In this document: positions 46,278-55,350 of the stretch, piece after piece | Layout: each line of letters opens with the position of its first letter | How positions within the stretch are numbered: position 1 is the first letter of the stretch | Source: an uncultured Bacteroidia bacterium | GTDB lineage: Bacteria > Bacteroidota > Bacteroidia > Bacteroidales > UBA932 | NCBI GenBank assembly: GCA_902801885.1 | Contig: CADCJX010000011.1 | Span: forward strand, 1-64,000 | DNA length: 64,000 nucleotides | Direction of reading: 5' to 3' | Made by a program: the position numbers and the translations under genes | The notes under the pieces: model-generated | The model's database searches: none | What the model saw: the letters and a program-made list of their open reading frames with translations, nothing else | Told to the model about the DNA's origin: nothing

Positions 46278-48676
46278 TGAAAAGATTAACTGCCCTGCTG
46301 CTGATCATCGCCTCTTCTGTCGGCATAGCAGCCCAGAACAGGATCACAGTCGATCCTGGCAACGTCATCAACCATGTCAGTCCCCTCCTTTATGGATCCG
46401 GAATGGAAGATGTCAACCATGACGTCTATGGTGGGATCTATAACCAGAGGATCTTCGGCGAGAGTTTCGAAGAAGGCGCAGATGTGATAAGGATAACCGG
46501 TTTCACACGCTTCGATTCGATTTGGCACGGAGTCGACGACCGGGTCTTCCCGACAGTGAACAACAGCTCTGCGAAACTCATGATGGATGACCTTGAGACC
46601 GGAAGCGGCAAGGTGGCCGTGGACATCCGTTTCGAAAGTATCCGTCCCGGAACGGCCGGCCTTTTCCTGCACGCTTCGTCCGCAAAGGAAGGACCCGAGA
46701 ACATCAAAGGCTATGAGTTCGGCCTTTCTGCCGTCGGCAACCGGTTTACTCTTTGGAAGGTAGAGGGCAGCCGGAGGGAAATCGGCGGGGTCAATCTCAG
46801 GTTCGACCCTTGGGACTGGCACAGGCTCGAGATTGACTTCGAAGGAGCAAGGTTCAAGGTTTCCATGGACGGAGATCTTATCTTCGTAGCCAATGACAAG
46901 GACACCCCTCTCCTTAAGGGACAGATCGGCCTCAGGACCCGCAGTGCAGATGCCTCCTTCCGGAGGCTTCGCCTCGAGGATGGCAATGGGGCCAGGGACA
47001 TCGCCCTCAACTGCGAGAGTGAGTCTCAGGTTAGTTCAATGTGGACGCCCTATACCTCGAAGGCTGATGATTATTCATTTTCTCTCGACCGTACCGATCC
47101 CTACAACGGAGGACAGTGCCAGATGATCGAATCCCGAGGCAACGGACGCGTCGGAGTGGCCAACATGAGCCTCAACCATTGGGGGATAGGCATCAAGAAT
47201 GGACAGACCTTCAAGGGCGAATTCTTCGCCAAGGGCAACGCATCGAAGGTCATGGTGGCCTTGCAGGATGAAGATGGGACCAAGGAATATGCACTCGCCC
47301 GCGCAGGCTCCGTCTCCGGAGGATGGAAGAAGTATTCATTCACCCTGAAATCCAACGCTACTGACCCGAGGGCACGATTCGCGATATTCATAGAAGGGAA
47401 AGGCAAGGTATGGGTGGACCAGGTCACCATGATGGGCACAGGAAACGACCTTTACAAGGGCCTTCCATTCAGGGCGGACATTGCACAGGGCCTCATTGAT
47501 GAAGGTTTGACCTTCCTTCGCTACGGAGGATCCATGACCAACGCCAAGGAATATTCATTCAAGCAGATGACCGGTCCCAGGCACCTTCGCCAGCCCTACA
47601 GGGGACAGTGGTACCACTTTGCTACCAACGGTTTCGGAATAGTCGAATTCGTCCAGCTGGCCGAGGCCTGCGGCTTCACCCCTTCCTTCGCCGTCAACAT
47701 GGAGGAAGATCCCGGGACGATGGCCTTCATGGTCGAGTACCTCAACGGTTCGGCCGAAACCAAGGGCGGCCGCCAGAGGGTGGCGGACGGGCATCCGGAA
47801 CCCTACGGAGTCAAGTACATCGAACTCGGCAACGAGGAATGCATCTTCTGGACTATAAAGGAGAACTACCAGCACTACATCGACCGCTTCAACCTCCTGG
47901 CCGATGCGATGCTGAAGGTCGACCCGACCCTTCAGCTGGTCTGCTCGGCCTGGTGGAGGACCGACCTTAAACCCCTGATGGAGATGGTCTTCAAGGGAGT
48001 CGACGGGAAGGCTGCTTACTGGGATCTCCACACCACCACCGACTCCTTCGCTGCAGCCCTCAGGGTCGATCCCACCCTGGACCAGATGAAAGCCTGGTTC
48101 CTCGAATGGAACCCTGACACGAAGATGCGTATCGCCATATTCGAGGAGAACGGAGCTACCCACAACGTGGAGAGGATGCTTGGGCACGTGGTCAATCAGA
48201 ACGCTGTCCGCCGCCATGGTGACTGGGTCCTGACCTCCAGCGCGGCAAACGCCCTTGAGCCCTATCTCCAGAACGACAATTCCTGGGACCAGGGCCAGGT
48301 CTTCTTTACTCCGACCCAGGTCTGGGGAATGCCTCCCTTCCATGCCCAGAAGATGGCGGCCTCCCACCACCAGGGCAAACTCGTGGAAAGCAAGGCTGAA
48401 GGCGGGCTTGACGTAACCGCCACGGTAAGCGACGACGGAGACTGCGTGATCCTTCACATTGTCAACCTTTCCGACAAGGGCATCCCCGTCGAAGCAATAA
48501 TCAAAGGCTTCGACAAACCAACTTCAATAAAGGAAATTTCCCTCAGCGGAGACCTCAAGGAGGTCAATTCACCCTCTGATCCTGAAAAGATTTCACCGAT
48601 TGAGCGCAAAATCGACAATCTCGGTGCAATCTTTGCAAAGCCTTATTCATACACCCTTGTAGAGGTGCACAAATAA
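46274..48676 (+). CDS. GH51 alpha-L-arabinofuranosidase
   Basis: About 800 residues, with a signal peptide (TALLLIIASSVGIAAQ), so it acts in the periplasm or outside. An N-terminal GH51 strand (HVSPLLYGSGMEDVNHDVYGGIYNQRIFGESFE) is followed by an inserted concanavalin/LamG-like domain (about 80-240), a CBM-like part, and the barrel. The acid/base is Glu520 in YIELGNEECIF and the nucleophile is Glu623 in IAIFEENGATHN (numbered from the second Met). It should release L-arabinose from arabinan or arabinoxylan. ATGATGA overlaps the porter stop; the start may be 46274 or 46277. Confidence 0.87.
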   Translation: MMKRLTALLLIIASSVGIAAQNRITVDPGNVINHVSPLLYGSGMEDVNHDVYGGIYNQRIFGESFEEGADVIRITGFTRFDSIWHGVDDRVFPTVNNSSAKLMMDDLETGSGKVAVDIRFESIRPGTAGLFLHASSAKEGPENIKGYEFGLSAVGNRFTLWKVEGSRREIGGVNLRFDPWDWHRLEIDFEGARFKVSMDGDLIFVANDKDTPLLKGQIGLRTRSADASFRRLRLEDGNGARDIALNCESESQVSSMWTPYTSKADDYSFSLDRTDPYNGGQCQMIESRGNGRVGVANMSLNHWGIGIKNGQTFKGEFFAKGNASKVMVALQDEDGTKEYALARAGSVSGGWKKYSFTLKSNATDPRARFAIFIEGKGKVWVDQVTMMGTGNDLYKGLPFRADIAQGLIDEGLTFLRYGGSMTNAKEYSFKQMTGPRHLRQPYRGQWYHFATNGFGIVEFVQLAEACGFTPSFAVNMEEDPGTMAFMVEYLNGSAETKGGRQRVADGHPEPYGVKYIELGNEECIFWTIKENYQHYIDRFNLLADAMLKVDPTLQLVCSAWWRTDLKPLMEMVFKGVDGKAAYWDLHTTTDSFAAALRVDPTLDQMKAWFLEWNPDTKMRIAIFEENGATHNVERMLGHVVNQNAVRRHGDWVLTSSAANALEPYLQNDNSWDQGQVFFTPTQVWGMPPFHAQKMAASHHQGKLVESKAEGGLDVTATVSDDGDCVILHIVNLSDKGIPVEAIIKGFDKPTSIKEISLSGDLKEVNSPSDPEKISPIERKIDNLGAIFAKPYSYTLVEVHK

Positions 48677-48697
48677 TTACTTTTTTCTTTACAAGAA

Positions 48698-49249
48698 ATG
48701 GAAAAACTTAATCATCCCGCAATTCTGGTCGTTGACATGCTCAACGACTTCGTGACCGGCGCACTCGCCTGCGACCGTGGAAAGGCTATCGTCCCCGCAA
48801 CCGCACGCCTCCTCAAGGCTGCGCGCGAGAAGGGTGTCCCCGTGATCTTCTGCAACGACGCCCATCTGCCCGGTATCGATCGCGAACTCCTCATCTGGGG
48901 AGACCATGCAATTGCCGGAACCCCTGGCGCCCAGGTTATTCCTGAGCTTGAACTCTGCGAGAAGGACTTCGTCGTCCCGAAGCGCCGTTACAGCGGCTTC
49001 TTCCAGACCGACCTGGACATCCTGCTCAAGGAACTCGGAGTCAAGACCGTGATCATGACCGGCCTCCATGCCCACATGTGCGTAAGGCACACCTCCGCCG
49101 ACGCTTTCTGCCTCGGCTATGACGTGGTTGTCGCTAAGGAAGCCACCGACTCCTTCACAGAGGAGGACTACCTCAACGGTCTCGCCTACCTCAAGACCTG
49201 CTACGGAGCGGACGCTTATTCCAACGACGAACTGATCGCCGCAATGTAG
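48698..49249 (+). CDS. Isochorismatase/nicotinamidase family hydrolase
   Basis: A 183-residue cysteine hydrolase. The triad is Asp13 (LVVDMLNDF), Lys95 (VVPKRRYSGF) and Cys128 (GLHAHMCVRHT), and NDAHLPG holds likely metal ligands as in nicotinamidase. GDHAIAGTPGAQVIPEL is the usual following segment. Nicotinamide to nicotinate is the most likely reaction; other amides cannot be excluded. It begins 21 bases after GH51, on the same strand, but may be an independent housekeeping gene. Confidence 0.82.
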   Translation: MEKLNHPAILVVDMLNDFVTGALACDRGKAIVPATARLLKAAREKGVPVIFCNDAHLPGIDRELLIWGDHAIAGTPGAQVIPELELCEKDFVVPKRRYSGFFQTDLDILLKELGVKTVIMTGLHAHMCVRHTSADAFCLGYDVVVAKEATDSFTEEDYLNGLAYLKTCYGADAYSNDELIAAM

Positions 49250-49270
49250 TTCAAGGTTCTTTTGGAACAG

Positions 49271-49663
49271 ATGAAACATATCGAAGTGGTCGCCGCGGTC
49301 ATACGCCAAGGCGACCACATTTTTGCTACCCAGAGGGGTTATGGGGATTTCAAGGATTGGTGGGAGTTCCCGGGCGGTAAGATTGAACCAGGCGAGTCAA
49401 GGGAAGAAGCCCTCGCCAGGGAGATCCGCGAAGAACTGTCAGCAGAAATCCGGATCGAAAAACATCTAAAGACAGTGGAATGGGACTACCCCGCCTTCCA
49501 TCTTACCCTCCACTGTTTCATGTGCTCTCTTGCAACCGAAGGGATGCACCTCAACGAGCACGAAGCCGCGAGGTGGCTGGACAAGAAGTCAATATATTCA
49601 TTAAAATGGCTTCCTGCAGACGAGGACATCCTTCCGCTAATCGCGGAGGAACTCGCCCGCTGA
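49271..49663 (+). CDS. Nudix hydrolase (MutT-like)
   Basis: A 130-residue protein. The Nudix box is GGKIEPGESREEALAREIREEL, seen around residues 36-57, with the metal-binding REIREEL. KDWWEFPGGK before it and WLPADEDI at the end are like MutT/CTP pyrophosphohydrolase proteins that clean oxidised dNTPs. The ATG at 49271 is preferred over a TTG three codons upstream. It is 21 bases after the nicotinamidase-like gene. Confidence 0.85.
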   Translation: MKHIEVVAAVIRQGDHIFATQRGYGDFKDWWEFPGGKIEPGESREEALAREIREELSAEIRIEKHLKTVEWDYPAFHLTLHCFMCSLATEGMHLNEHEAARWLDKKSIYSLKWLPADEDILPLIAEELAR

Positions 49664-49667
49664 AGGA

Positions 49668-50525
49668 TCAGATTCCGCAGATCCTCCTGGCGTCCGGAGT
49701 CATGAAAGGAGCTATCTCCGCAAAAGGCACCACGAATGAAGGCATGCCCTCGGCATAGCTCGCGATTTCATACTGCTGGTAGGTGAAGACCAGGCCGTCC
49801 TTCGAAGGGAATGGCTCCCAGGCAGGAAGAGGAATAGTATTATCTTCGATGAACAACTGTTCCTTCAGTTCCGACCTTTCAACCTTTACATCCATCTCAT
49901 CGTAATAACGGATCAGTCCGTCCTCGAGGATGGTCTGCATCTCCTGCACCCTGCTGCGGTCCAGCATCTGCTCCACAAGATGGCCGTCCTGCTTGTCGAA
50001 AGTCAGGCAGCCACGTCCGGTCACTCCCCCATGCGCGCCTCCCATGTAGATGTAGTCCTGGGACTGGAAGACCACATAAGCGGTTGTGTCGGCAATCTTG
50101 TTAAGGGTAAACTCATATCTCCATGAAGGGGCTTCGAAATCTCCTTCAGAATATGCAGCCCTTTCATCGGCATCCTCCTTGGAGAGGCGGCTTATGAGTT
50201 CGAAGGCATTGTCATGGTAATAATCCAGAAAAGCATCAGCATCGGACCGGTCTCCCTCGAAAGGAGGGAAGAACCTCTCGTTCTCGTACGAGGTAATGCG
50301 ACTGAGGATGTCATCCGTCACATCCTGAAGCTTGGCGCGGATAGCAGCCGACGAAGCATCATCCCCGACAGGAAGGTCGACATCCATAGTCAATGAAGCA
50401 AACTCAGCTGAGTCTGAATAATGATAGTTCAAGGTCCGGAACTCCTTCGGGGAGTTAGTATTGCAGGAAACGGCGGCTGCCATGACCAGGATGGCAGCAA
50501 GAGTTATGAATGAATATCTTTTCAT
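49668..50525 (-). CDS. DUF3298-domain lipoprotein
   Basis: A 285-residue lipoprotein (MKRYSFITLAAILVMAAAVSC, Cys21). The middle (WRYEFTLNKIADTTAYVVFQSQDYIYMGGAHGG, a DUF4163-like stretch) and the end (DGLVFTYQQYEIASYAEGMPSFVVPFAEIAPFM, the DUF3298 core) match the RsiV-type extracellular fold that in Bacillus binds lysozyme. There is no membrane helix and no anti-sigma domain here, so only the outer fold is shared. It ends the eight-gene operon and overlaps the antiporter by 4 bases. Confidence 0.72.
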   Translation of the reverse strand: MKRYSFITLAAILVMAAAVSCNTNSPKEFRTLNYHYSDSAEFASLTMDVDLPVGDDASSAAIRAKLQDVTDDILSRITSYENERFFPPFEGDRSDADAFLDYYHDNAFELISRLSKEDADERAAYSEGDFEAPSWRYEFTLNKIADTTAYVVFQSQDYIYMGGAHGGVTGRGCLTFDKQDGHLVEQMLDRSRVQEMQTILEDGLIRYYDEMDVKVERSELKEQLFIEDNTIPLPAWEPFPSKDGLVFTYQQYEIASYAEGMPSFVVPFAEIAPFMTPDARRICGI

Positions 50526-52027
50526 GATTCTAACAAATCGTCATCTGATTCGCCTACGATGATGACAAGATGGTCTCCTACCTGGAGATTCATGCTGCCG
50601 TGCGGAACGAGGAAATGATCGCCACGACGGACCATCATCACTCGTATTCCATGAGGCAAGCTCATGTCTCTCAATGTCGACCCGCGGATAAGGTCGTCCT
50701 CGGAGACTGTGTGGTCGCGGAGCATGCCCATCTCTTCCGGTATTTCCATTCCGAAGGTTTCCACCTCGGGGTCTTCATCATAGCTCAAGCCCAGCCATTT
50801 TGCCACAGGAGAAAGAGTGATGCCCTGTGCAAGCAGGGAAATCAAGGTGATGAAGAAAACTATATTGAATATGACCGACGCTCCCTCCACTCCGACCACA
50901 AGCGGATACATTGCAAAGAGGATGGGGCCTGCACCCTTAAGGCCTACCCATGAGACGAAGATCTTAGACTTGGCTGAAAGCTTCCTGAACGGGAGCAGGC
51001 AGAGGAACACGGTCACTGGACGGGCTACGAACATCATGAACAATCCGATTGCCAGAGCCGGCAGAGCGACCTTGAGCATGTCAGAAGGAACCACCAGCAG
51101 ACCAAGCATGAGGAACATCAACAGCTGCATCAGCCAAGTCATTCCGTCAAAGAACTTGAGCACATCCTTCTTGTGCGGGATCTCTGCCTTGTTGTTGATA
51201 ACGATGGCAGACACGTAGATGGCAAGCAGGCCGTTGCCATAGGCAAGGGATGCCATGCCGTCCGCGAAGAAACCTATGCTCAGGATCAGGATCGCATAGA
51301 GGGAATCGCTCGGAAGACTCACTTTTGCAAGGACCAACTTTGCTCCGTAACCCACGGCAATTCCGACAAGGAAGCCCATGACTATCTGGACGACCAGGAT
51401 TCCCAAACCGGTCCAGATCATCGATCCGGCTCCTGAAGCGGTGGATGCAACGGTCAGGATCTTTACGAATATGATAGTGAGCACATAAGCCATCGGGTCG
51501 TTACTTCCCGACTCGAGCTCAAGCATCGGTCCAAGCTGTTCCCGCAAATGCATCTTACGGCCCCTGAGGACGGAGAACACGGAAGCGGAATCAGTTGAAC
51601 CCATCACGGACGAGAGCAGCAGGCAGCCGGTCAGAGTGGATCCGATCGGTCCAAGGTACTTGCCCAGAAGCAGGTAGACGAATAATCCGGTGAGCAGAGA
51701 GGTCAGGAAAACGCCGAGGGTGGAAAGGATGACTCCTTGCTTCATCACAGGCTTTGTGTCAGAGAGAGATGTCTCCAGGCCGCCTGTGAAGAGAATGATC
51801 GTCATCGCAAAATGACCGATTGATTCCGCGATGCTGAAGTCACTGAATTTCAAACCGATGCCGTCTCCTCCTGCAATCATTCCGATAGTGAGGAAGAGGA
51901 GCAGGGAGGGAACACCGAACCTGGTACCTACCTTTGTGACCAGGATGGCGGCGAACACCAGTATCGAAGCCAGCAGAAGGAGGTTCCCTGACAGAAGATT
52001 GACCGAAAAGATCGAAAGAGGCATCAT
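50522..52027 (-). CDS. K+/H+ antiporter of the CPA1/NhaP2 type
   Basis: A 501-residue protein with about 12-13 helices in the first 390 residues. FLTIGMIAGGDGIGL, ILFTGGLETSL, LLLSSVMGSTDSASVFSVLRG, LELESGSNDPMAYVLT (the Asp pair region), and FVSWVGLKGAGPILFA are CPA1 marks. The C-terminal part (GSTLRDMSLPHGIRVMMVRRGDHFLVPHGSMNLQVGDHLVIIVGES) is a TrkA-C/RCK-C domain that binds a nucleotide or similar ligand, as in NhaP2/CvrA. Being coupled to the STAS gene by a 4-base overlap suggests that ion transport is tied to the partner-switching system. Confidence 0.85.
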   Translation of the reverse strand: MMPLSIFSVNLLSGNLLLLASILVFAAILVTKVGTRFGVPSLLLFLTIGMIAGGDGIGLKFSDFSIAESIGHFAMTIILFTGGLETSLSDTKPVMKQGVILSTLGVFLTSLLTGLFVYLLLGKYLGPIGSTLTGCLLLSSVMGSTDSASVFSVLRGRKMHLREQLGPMLELESGSNDPMAYVLTIIFVKILTVASTASGAGSMIWTGLGILVVQIVMGFLVGIAVGYGAKLVLAKVSLPSDSLYAILILSIGFFADGMASLAYGNGLLAIYVSAIVINNKAEIPHKKDVLKFFDGMTWLMQLLMFLMLGLLVVPSDMLKVALPALAIGLFMMFVARPVTVFLCLLPFRKLSAKSKIFVSWVGLKGAGPILFAMYPLVVGVEGASVIFNIVFFITLISLLAQGITLSPVAKWLGLSYDEDPEVETFGMEIPEEMGMLRDHTVSEDDLIRGSTLRDMSLPHGIRVMMVRRGDHFLVPHGSMNLQVGDHLVIIVGESDDDLLES

Positions 52028-52326
52028 TGGATTTCAAATAGGTTCAGGAAGCCGGTCATGAGGAAGACGCTGCGGATGTCGTCATTGATCGCACGGACAA
52101 TGACCTTTCCGCCCTTCTGGAGGGCAGACTTGCGCAATGTAAGGAAGATCCTCAGTCCCGAACTGGAGATGTAGGTCATCTTTCCGCAGTCAAGGATGGT
52201 GGTCCCTGATGCGTCCTCAAAGAGGGGTGCAAGGGTTTCATTGGCCTCCAGTGCAGCCGGAGTGTCAAGGCGTCCGATGAACTCCACGACCTTACCTTCT
52301 TCAGTTTTGTTGATTTTGATTTCCAT
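52024..52326 (-). CDS. STAS domain anti-anti-sigma-like protein
   Basis: A 100-residue single STAS domain (MEIKINKTEEGKVVEFIGRLD, TTILDCGKMTYISSSGLRIFLTL). In SpoIIAA the phosphorylated Ser is in the pattern D-S-S-G-L; here the stretch is S-S-S-G-L with Ser55 the expected site. The first Asp is replaced by Ser54. It would be phosphorylated by the kinase domain and dephosphorylated by the PP2C domain of the protein encoded just upstream, whose gene overlaps it by 26 bases. Its target is not encoded here. Confidence 0.87.
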   Translation of the reverse strand: MEIKINKTEEGKVVEFIGRLDTPAALEANETLAPLFEDASGTTILDCGKMTYISSSGLRIFLTLRKSALQKGGKVIVRAINDDIRSVFLMTGFLNLFEIQ

Positions 52327-54514
52327 GGTTATTCAGCATTTTTGTCAGAGTGAGTATATTCTTATCGTTTTTCCTCTCGTAAGAGATGGCATCCATTATC
52401 TTTCTTGCAAGGTGTATTCCAAGGCCTCCTATCTTCCTGTCCTCTGCGCCAAGGGTTATGTCCACCTCAGGCATGGCAGTAGGGTCGAAAGGCTTTCCGC
52501 TGTCGGAGACTTCAAAGTCGATTGCATCGTCCCTGGTCCGCACCTTGATTTCTGCGAATCCTTCGGTGCCCTTGGGATAGGCGTACATTATCACATTCGT
52601 AACTATCTCTTCAAGAGCCAGGTTTATCGCAGAGGCAGTGCCGGGGTTGATCCCGTTCTTCTCAGCGACCTCTTCCACAAATCCTGCCAGACGGGAGATC
52701 TGGCCTATCTCATTGCGAAGGACGATGTGAGGGACATTGCTTCTGGGAAGATCATTATTGAGGTAATGGATGAAGAGCATCGTCAGGTCGTCGCTCTGAG
52801 GAGCCTGCCCGACGAAATCGGTGACGTTCTTCTCCATCGCCTCGATCTGGGACTTCGCATCCCTCCTGGTCGAAAGCACGGACAGCATTCTCTTCTCCCC
52901 GAAGAGTTCATGATTGGCATTCTCCGCTTCAGTCAGTCCGTCAGTGTACAGGAAGATGGCGTCATCTTCGTACAGCATGGTCTCCTGCTCCTGGAAAGAC
53001 ATGTCGGAGACGATTCCCAAAGGAAGGTTAGGGACAACATCCAGCATATGCTTGGTGTCGCTCATGAACACAGGGACATTGTGGCCGGCATTGCAGTAAC
53101 GCAGCTGTCCAGTTGCAAGGTCGAGGATGCCGCAGAAGAACGTAACGAACATGCTGTTCCTGTTCATCTCGCTCATGCTGTTGTTTATTATCTCCACGAT
53201 GCGTCCAGGACTATCCTCATGGGACGACACCGTGCGGAACAGGCTTCTTGTGACAGCCATCACCAAAGAGGCGGGCACCCCCTTGCCTGAGACGTCGCCG
53301 ATGCAGAAGAACAACTTCCCTTCCCGGATGAAATAGTCATAGAGATCTCCTCCGACTTCCCTGGCAGGGACAAGTACTGCGGCCATGTCGATGTCATGCC
53401 TCTCTGGGAAAGAAGCATCTGAAGAGGGAATCATGGACATCTGGATGCCGCTGGCGATCTTGAGTTCGTTCTCCATCAGGTTCTTCTTCTCCGTCAGGTT
53501 GTTGTACTTCAACTGGTTCCTTGCCACGAAGCGAATGATGAAGAAAAGCATGCAAAGTCCCAGGATCTGAAGCAGCCTGACTCTCCAGCCGAGTTTACGG
53601 ATGTCGCTGTAGATCTCGTCTTCAGGGATCACGATCGACATCGACCAGCCGGTACGCTCGACAGGAGCGAAGTAGACATATTCCTTTTTCCCCTTGTAAC
53701 GGACAAGCCTGCTTCCGGACTTGCCGGAGAGCATGTCCCTGCTGAGAGTGTCGAAAGTGGCCTTGTCTTCCAACGAGTCGATGATGTCCTGGATGGTCTT
53801 CTTCATGACGAAGGACTGGACAGGGCAGACCATGATCCGGCCCGAACTGCTCGCCATGACACTGAACGCGCTGGGGTACACCTTTACGTCTCCGAACATG
53901 CTCGTGAGCCAGTCGAGGGAGACATCTACGGTAAGGATTGCGGCGGTCTTGCCGGAATCGTCCCTTACAGGCATCGAGAAGGTGGTCATCAGCATCTCTC
54001 CTCCGCCCTCGTCGACATAGGGCTCCGACCAGTAACCTCGTTCACGGAAAAGGGCTTTCGTGAACCACTCATGGGAAGGATAGTCGTATTCAGGAGTTGC
54101 AAGGGTCTTCGTCAGGATCTCCCCGGTGTCCAGGTTGCGGTAGGAATATGGAGCCATGAGGGGACGCCTCTTGTAATAGCCGGGAACCAGGGCTACCGTC
54201 GAACCGACGACAACCGGATTGTCTTCGATGATGCGTCTTGTGACGGCTTCCAGGCTGTCCGGATGGTCCAGGCACCACCTGGCTATCCACATATTGTTCC
54301 TGAGGGCGGCCTCCGCCTGGTCGAGGACATCCGAAATCTGTATCCTTGTGTTTTCAAGTTCGCCTTCGGCACGCAGCGAGGCTTCACTCTTCAGGCCCTT
54401 CACAGCATAAAAGTACTGGAAAAGGGACGACACCTCGATTATCAAGGCGGCGAAAAGAACCAGCAGGATGCTGGTCCACACGGACTTCCTCAAGATTGGT
54501 GTCTGCAGTTTCAT
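52301..54514 (-). CDS. Membrane sensor, SpoIIE-type PP2C phosphatase fused to RsbW-type kinase
   Basis: A 737-residue protein. Helix 1 is at about 12-36; a dCache-like outer sensor (IEDNPVVVGSTVALVPGYYKRRPLMAPYSYR..., YDYPSHEWFTKAL, GYWSEPYVDEGGGEMLMTTFSMPV) fills about 40-300; helix 2 is near 318-335. No clear HAMP domain. The PP2C/SpoIIE domain (DIDMAAVLVPAREVGGDLYDYF, CIGDVSGKGVPASLVMA, CNAGHNVP, LYTDGLTEAENA) holds the metal Asp residues. The last 130 residues are a HATPase_c domain (INLALEEIVTNVIMYAYP, VSDSGKPFDPTAMP, KIGGLGIHLARKIMD). One protein thus both phosphorylates and dephosphorylates its STAS partner. Confidence 0.88.
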   Translation of the reverse strand: MKLQTPILRKSVWTSILLVLFAALIIEVSSLFQYFYAVKGLKSEASLRAEGELENTRIQISDVLDQAEAALRNNMWIARWCLDHPDSLEAVTRRIIEDNPVVVGSTVALVPGYYKRRPLMAPYSYRNLDTGEILTKTLATPEYDYPSHEWFTKALFRERGYWSEPYVDEGGGEMLMTTFSMPVRDDSGKTAAILTVDVSLDWLTSMFGDVKVYPSAFSVMASSSGRIMVCPVQSFVMKKTIQDIIDSLEDKATFDTLSRDMLSGKSGSRLVRYKGKKEYVYFAPVERTGWSMSIVIPEDEIYSDIRKLGWRVRLLQILGLCMLFFIIRFVARNQLKYNNLTEKKNLMENELKIASGIQMSMIPSSDASFPERHDIDMAAVLVPAREVGGDLYDYFIREGKLFFCIGDVSGKGVPASLVMAVTRSLFRTVSSHEDSPGRIVEIINNSMSEMNRNSMFVTFFCGILDLATGQLRYCNAGHNVPVFMSDTKHMLDVVPNLPLGIVSDMSFQEQETMLYEDDAIFLYTDGLTEAENANHELFGEKRMLSVLSTRRDAKSQIEAMEKNVTDFVGQAPQSDDLTMLFIHYLNNDLPRSNVPHIVLRNEIGQISRLAGFVEEVAEKNGINPGTASAINLALEEIVTNVIMYAYPKGTEGFAEIKVRTRDDAIDFEVSDSGKPFDPTAMPEVDITLGAEDRKIGGLGIHLARKIMDAISYERKNDKNILTLTKMLNNHGNQNQQN

Positions 54515-55350
54515 AGTATCGAACTTAAACCGGCACGGAATTCAGGCATGGGGCACTTGCAGTCCCTCTCGACGATAAGGGTCTTGAGACCTGCATATGG
54601 ACGGATTTCTTCCTCGATGTCCTTCAGGGAGCGGTCCTGGCCGAAATAAACCGGGGCGAAACACTCCCAGAACTTGATGGCCAGAGACTTGGGCATGTGG
54701 AAGGTCTCCCGGATGAAGTCTTCGCCGCTCATGCAGCAGCACAGGTAGACCATTCCCACGTCGAAGAGATGGTTGCCGTAGCAGAAGTCACCGAGGTCGA
54801 TGAAATAGCGCTTGTCACCAACGAAGATCGCATTGCTGTACTGCAGGTCTCCGTGGATGGCGGTGTCCTCATCAGGAGTGTCGGAGATGAACTTCCCGAT
54901 TTTGTCCATTTCGGAAGGAGTGAAGAACGGGTTCTCCTCAAGAAGCCTGAGGTAGCGATGCTTCACGTTCTCGAAAGCGGAAGTGTCGACGTGGGTGGAA
55001 TGCAGCTGAAGGCACATTCCGGCAAATTCCGAGGCGTAACGGGCGACGTTTTCCGGATCGTCGCCGGTGGCCCGTGAATAGGATTTCTTGCCCACGATCC
55101 TGTGGAAGCGGATTCCGTAGCGGCCGTCCTCCGTGACCACATATTCACCGGGCTCGGGAGTCGGGATGCCAAGGTCATAGACCTTCCGGGCAAGAGTCAT
55201 CTCATCGAGAGGCTGACGGATCTTGCCGGGAAAATACAGTTTGAGCATCACGGAGGGATCGGTCTTGTGGTCGTAGCTTTCGCCGTTGAAACCTCCCCCG
55301 CTCAGCACATAGTCATCCAATGAAATCCTGATTGCTTCCATCACGTTCAT
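54511..55350 (-). CDS. APH-type phosphotransferase
   Basis: A 279-residue kinase-like protein of the aminoglycoside/choline kinase fold. The Brenner loop is AIHGDLQYSNAIF (Asp168, Asn173), and the metal-binding IDLGD has Asp185/Asp188. The N-lobe has VMLKLYFPGK with the likely ATP Lys. It resembles the TIGR02172 group of unknown substrate. It overlaps the phosphatase by 4 bases and the HD gene by 1 base. A small-molecule substrate (sugar, choline-like or antibiotic) is possible; none can be named. Confidence 0.78.
   Translation of the reverse strand: MNVMEAIRISLDDYVLSGGGFNGESYDHKTDPSVMLKLYFPGKIRQPLDEMTLARKVYDLGIPTPEPGEYVVTEDGRYGIRFHRIVGKKSYSRATGDDPENVARYASEFAGMCLQLHSTHVDTSAFENVKHRYLRLLEENPFFTPSEMDKIGKFISDTPDEDTAIHGDLQYSNAIFVGDKRYFIDLGDFCYGNHLFDVGMVYLCCCMSGEDFIRETFHMPKSLAIKFWECFAPVYFGQDRSLKDIEEEIRPYAGLKTLIVERDCKCPMPEFRAGLSSIL

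Noticed and set aside
47555..48457. 300-codon minus-strand frame opposite GH51
   Set aside because: The plus strand contains the GH51 catalytic glutamates; the antisense product has no known pattern.
38080..48676. Full polysaccharide utilization locus
   Set aside because: GH78, GH51 and a sugar porter are present, but there is no SusC/SusD pair, hybrid two-component sensor or ECF sigma/anti-sigma pair in the window.
49668..50525. RsiV-type anti-sigma factor
   Set aside because: The DUF3298 fold is present, but there is no N-terminal anti-sigma domain or membrane helix and no sigma gene next to it.
52196..53290. 364-codon plus-strand frame opposite the SpoIIE-type gene
   Set aside because: It begins inside the STAS gene, crosses both real genes and shows no domain.
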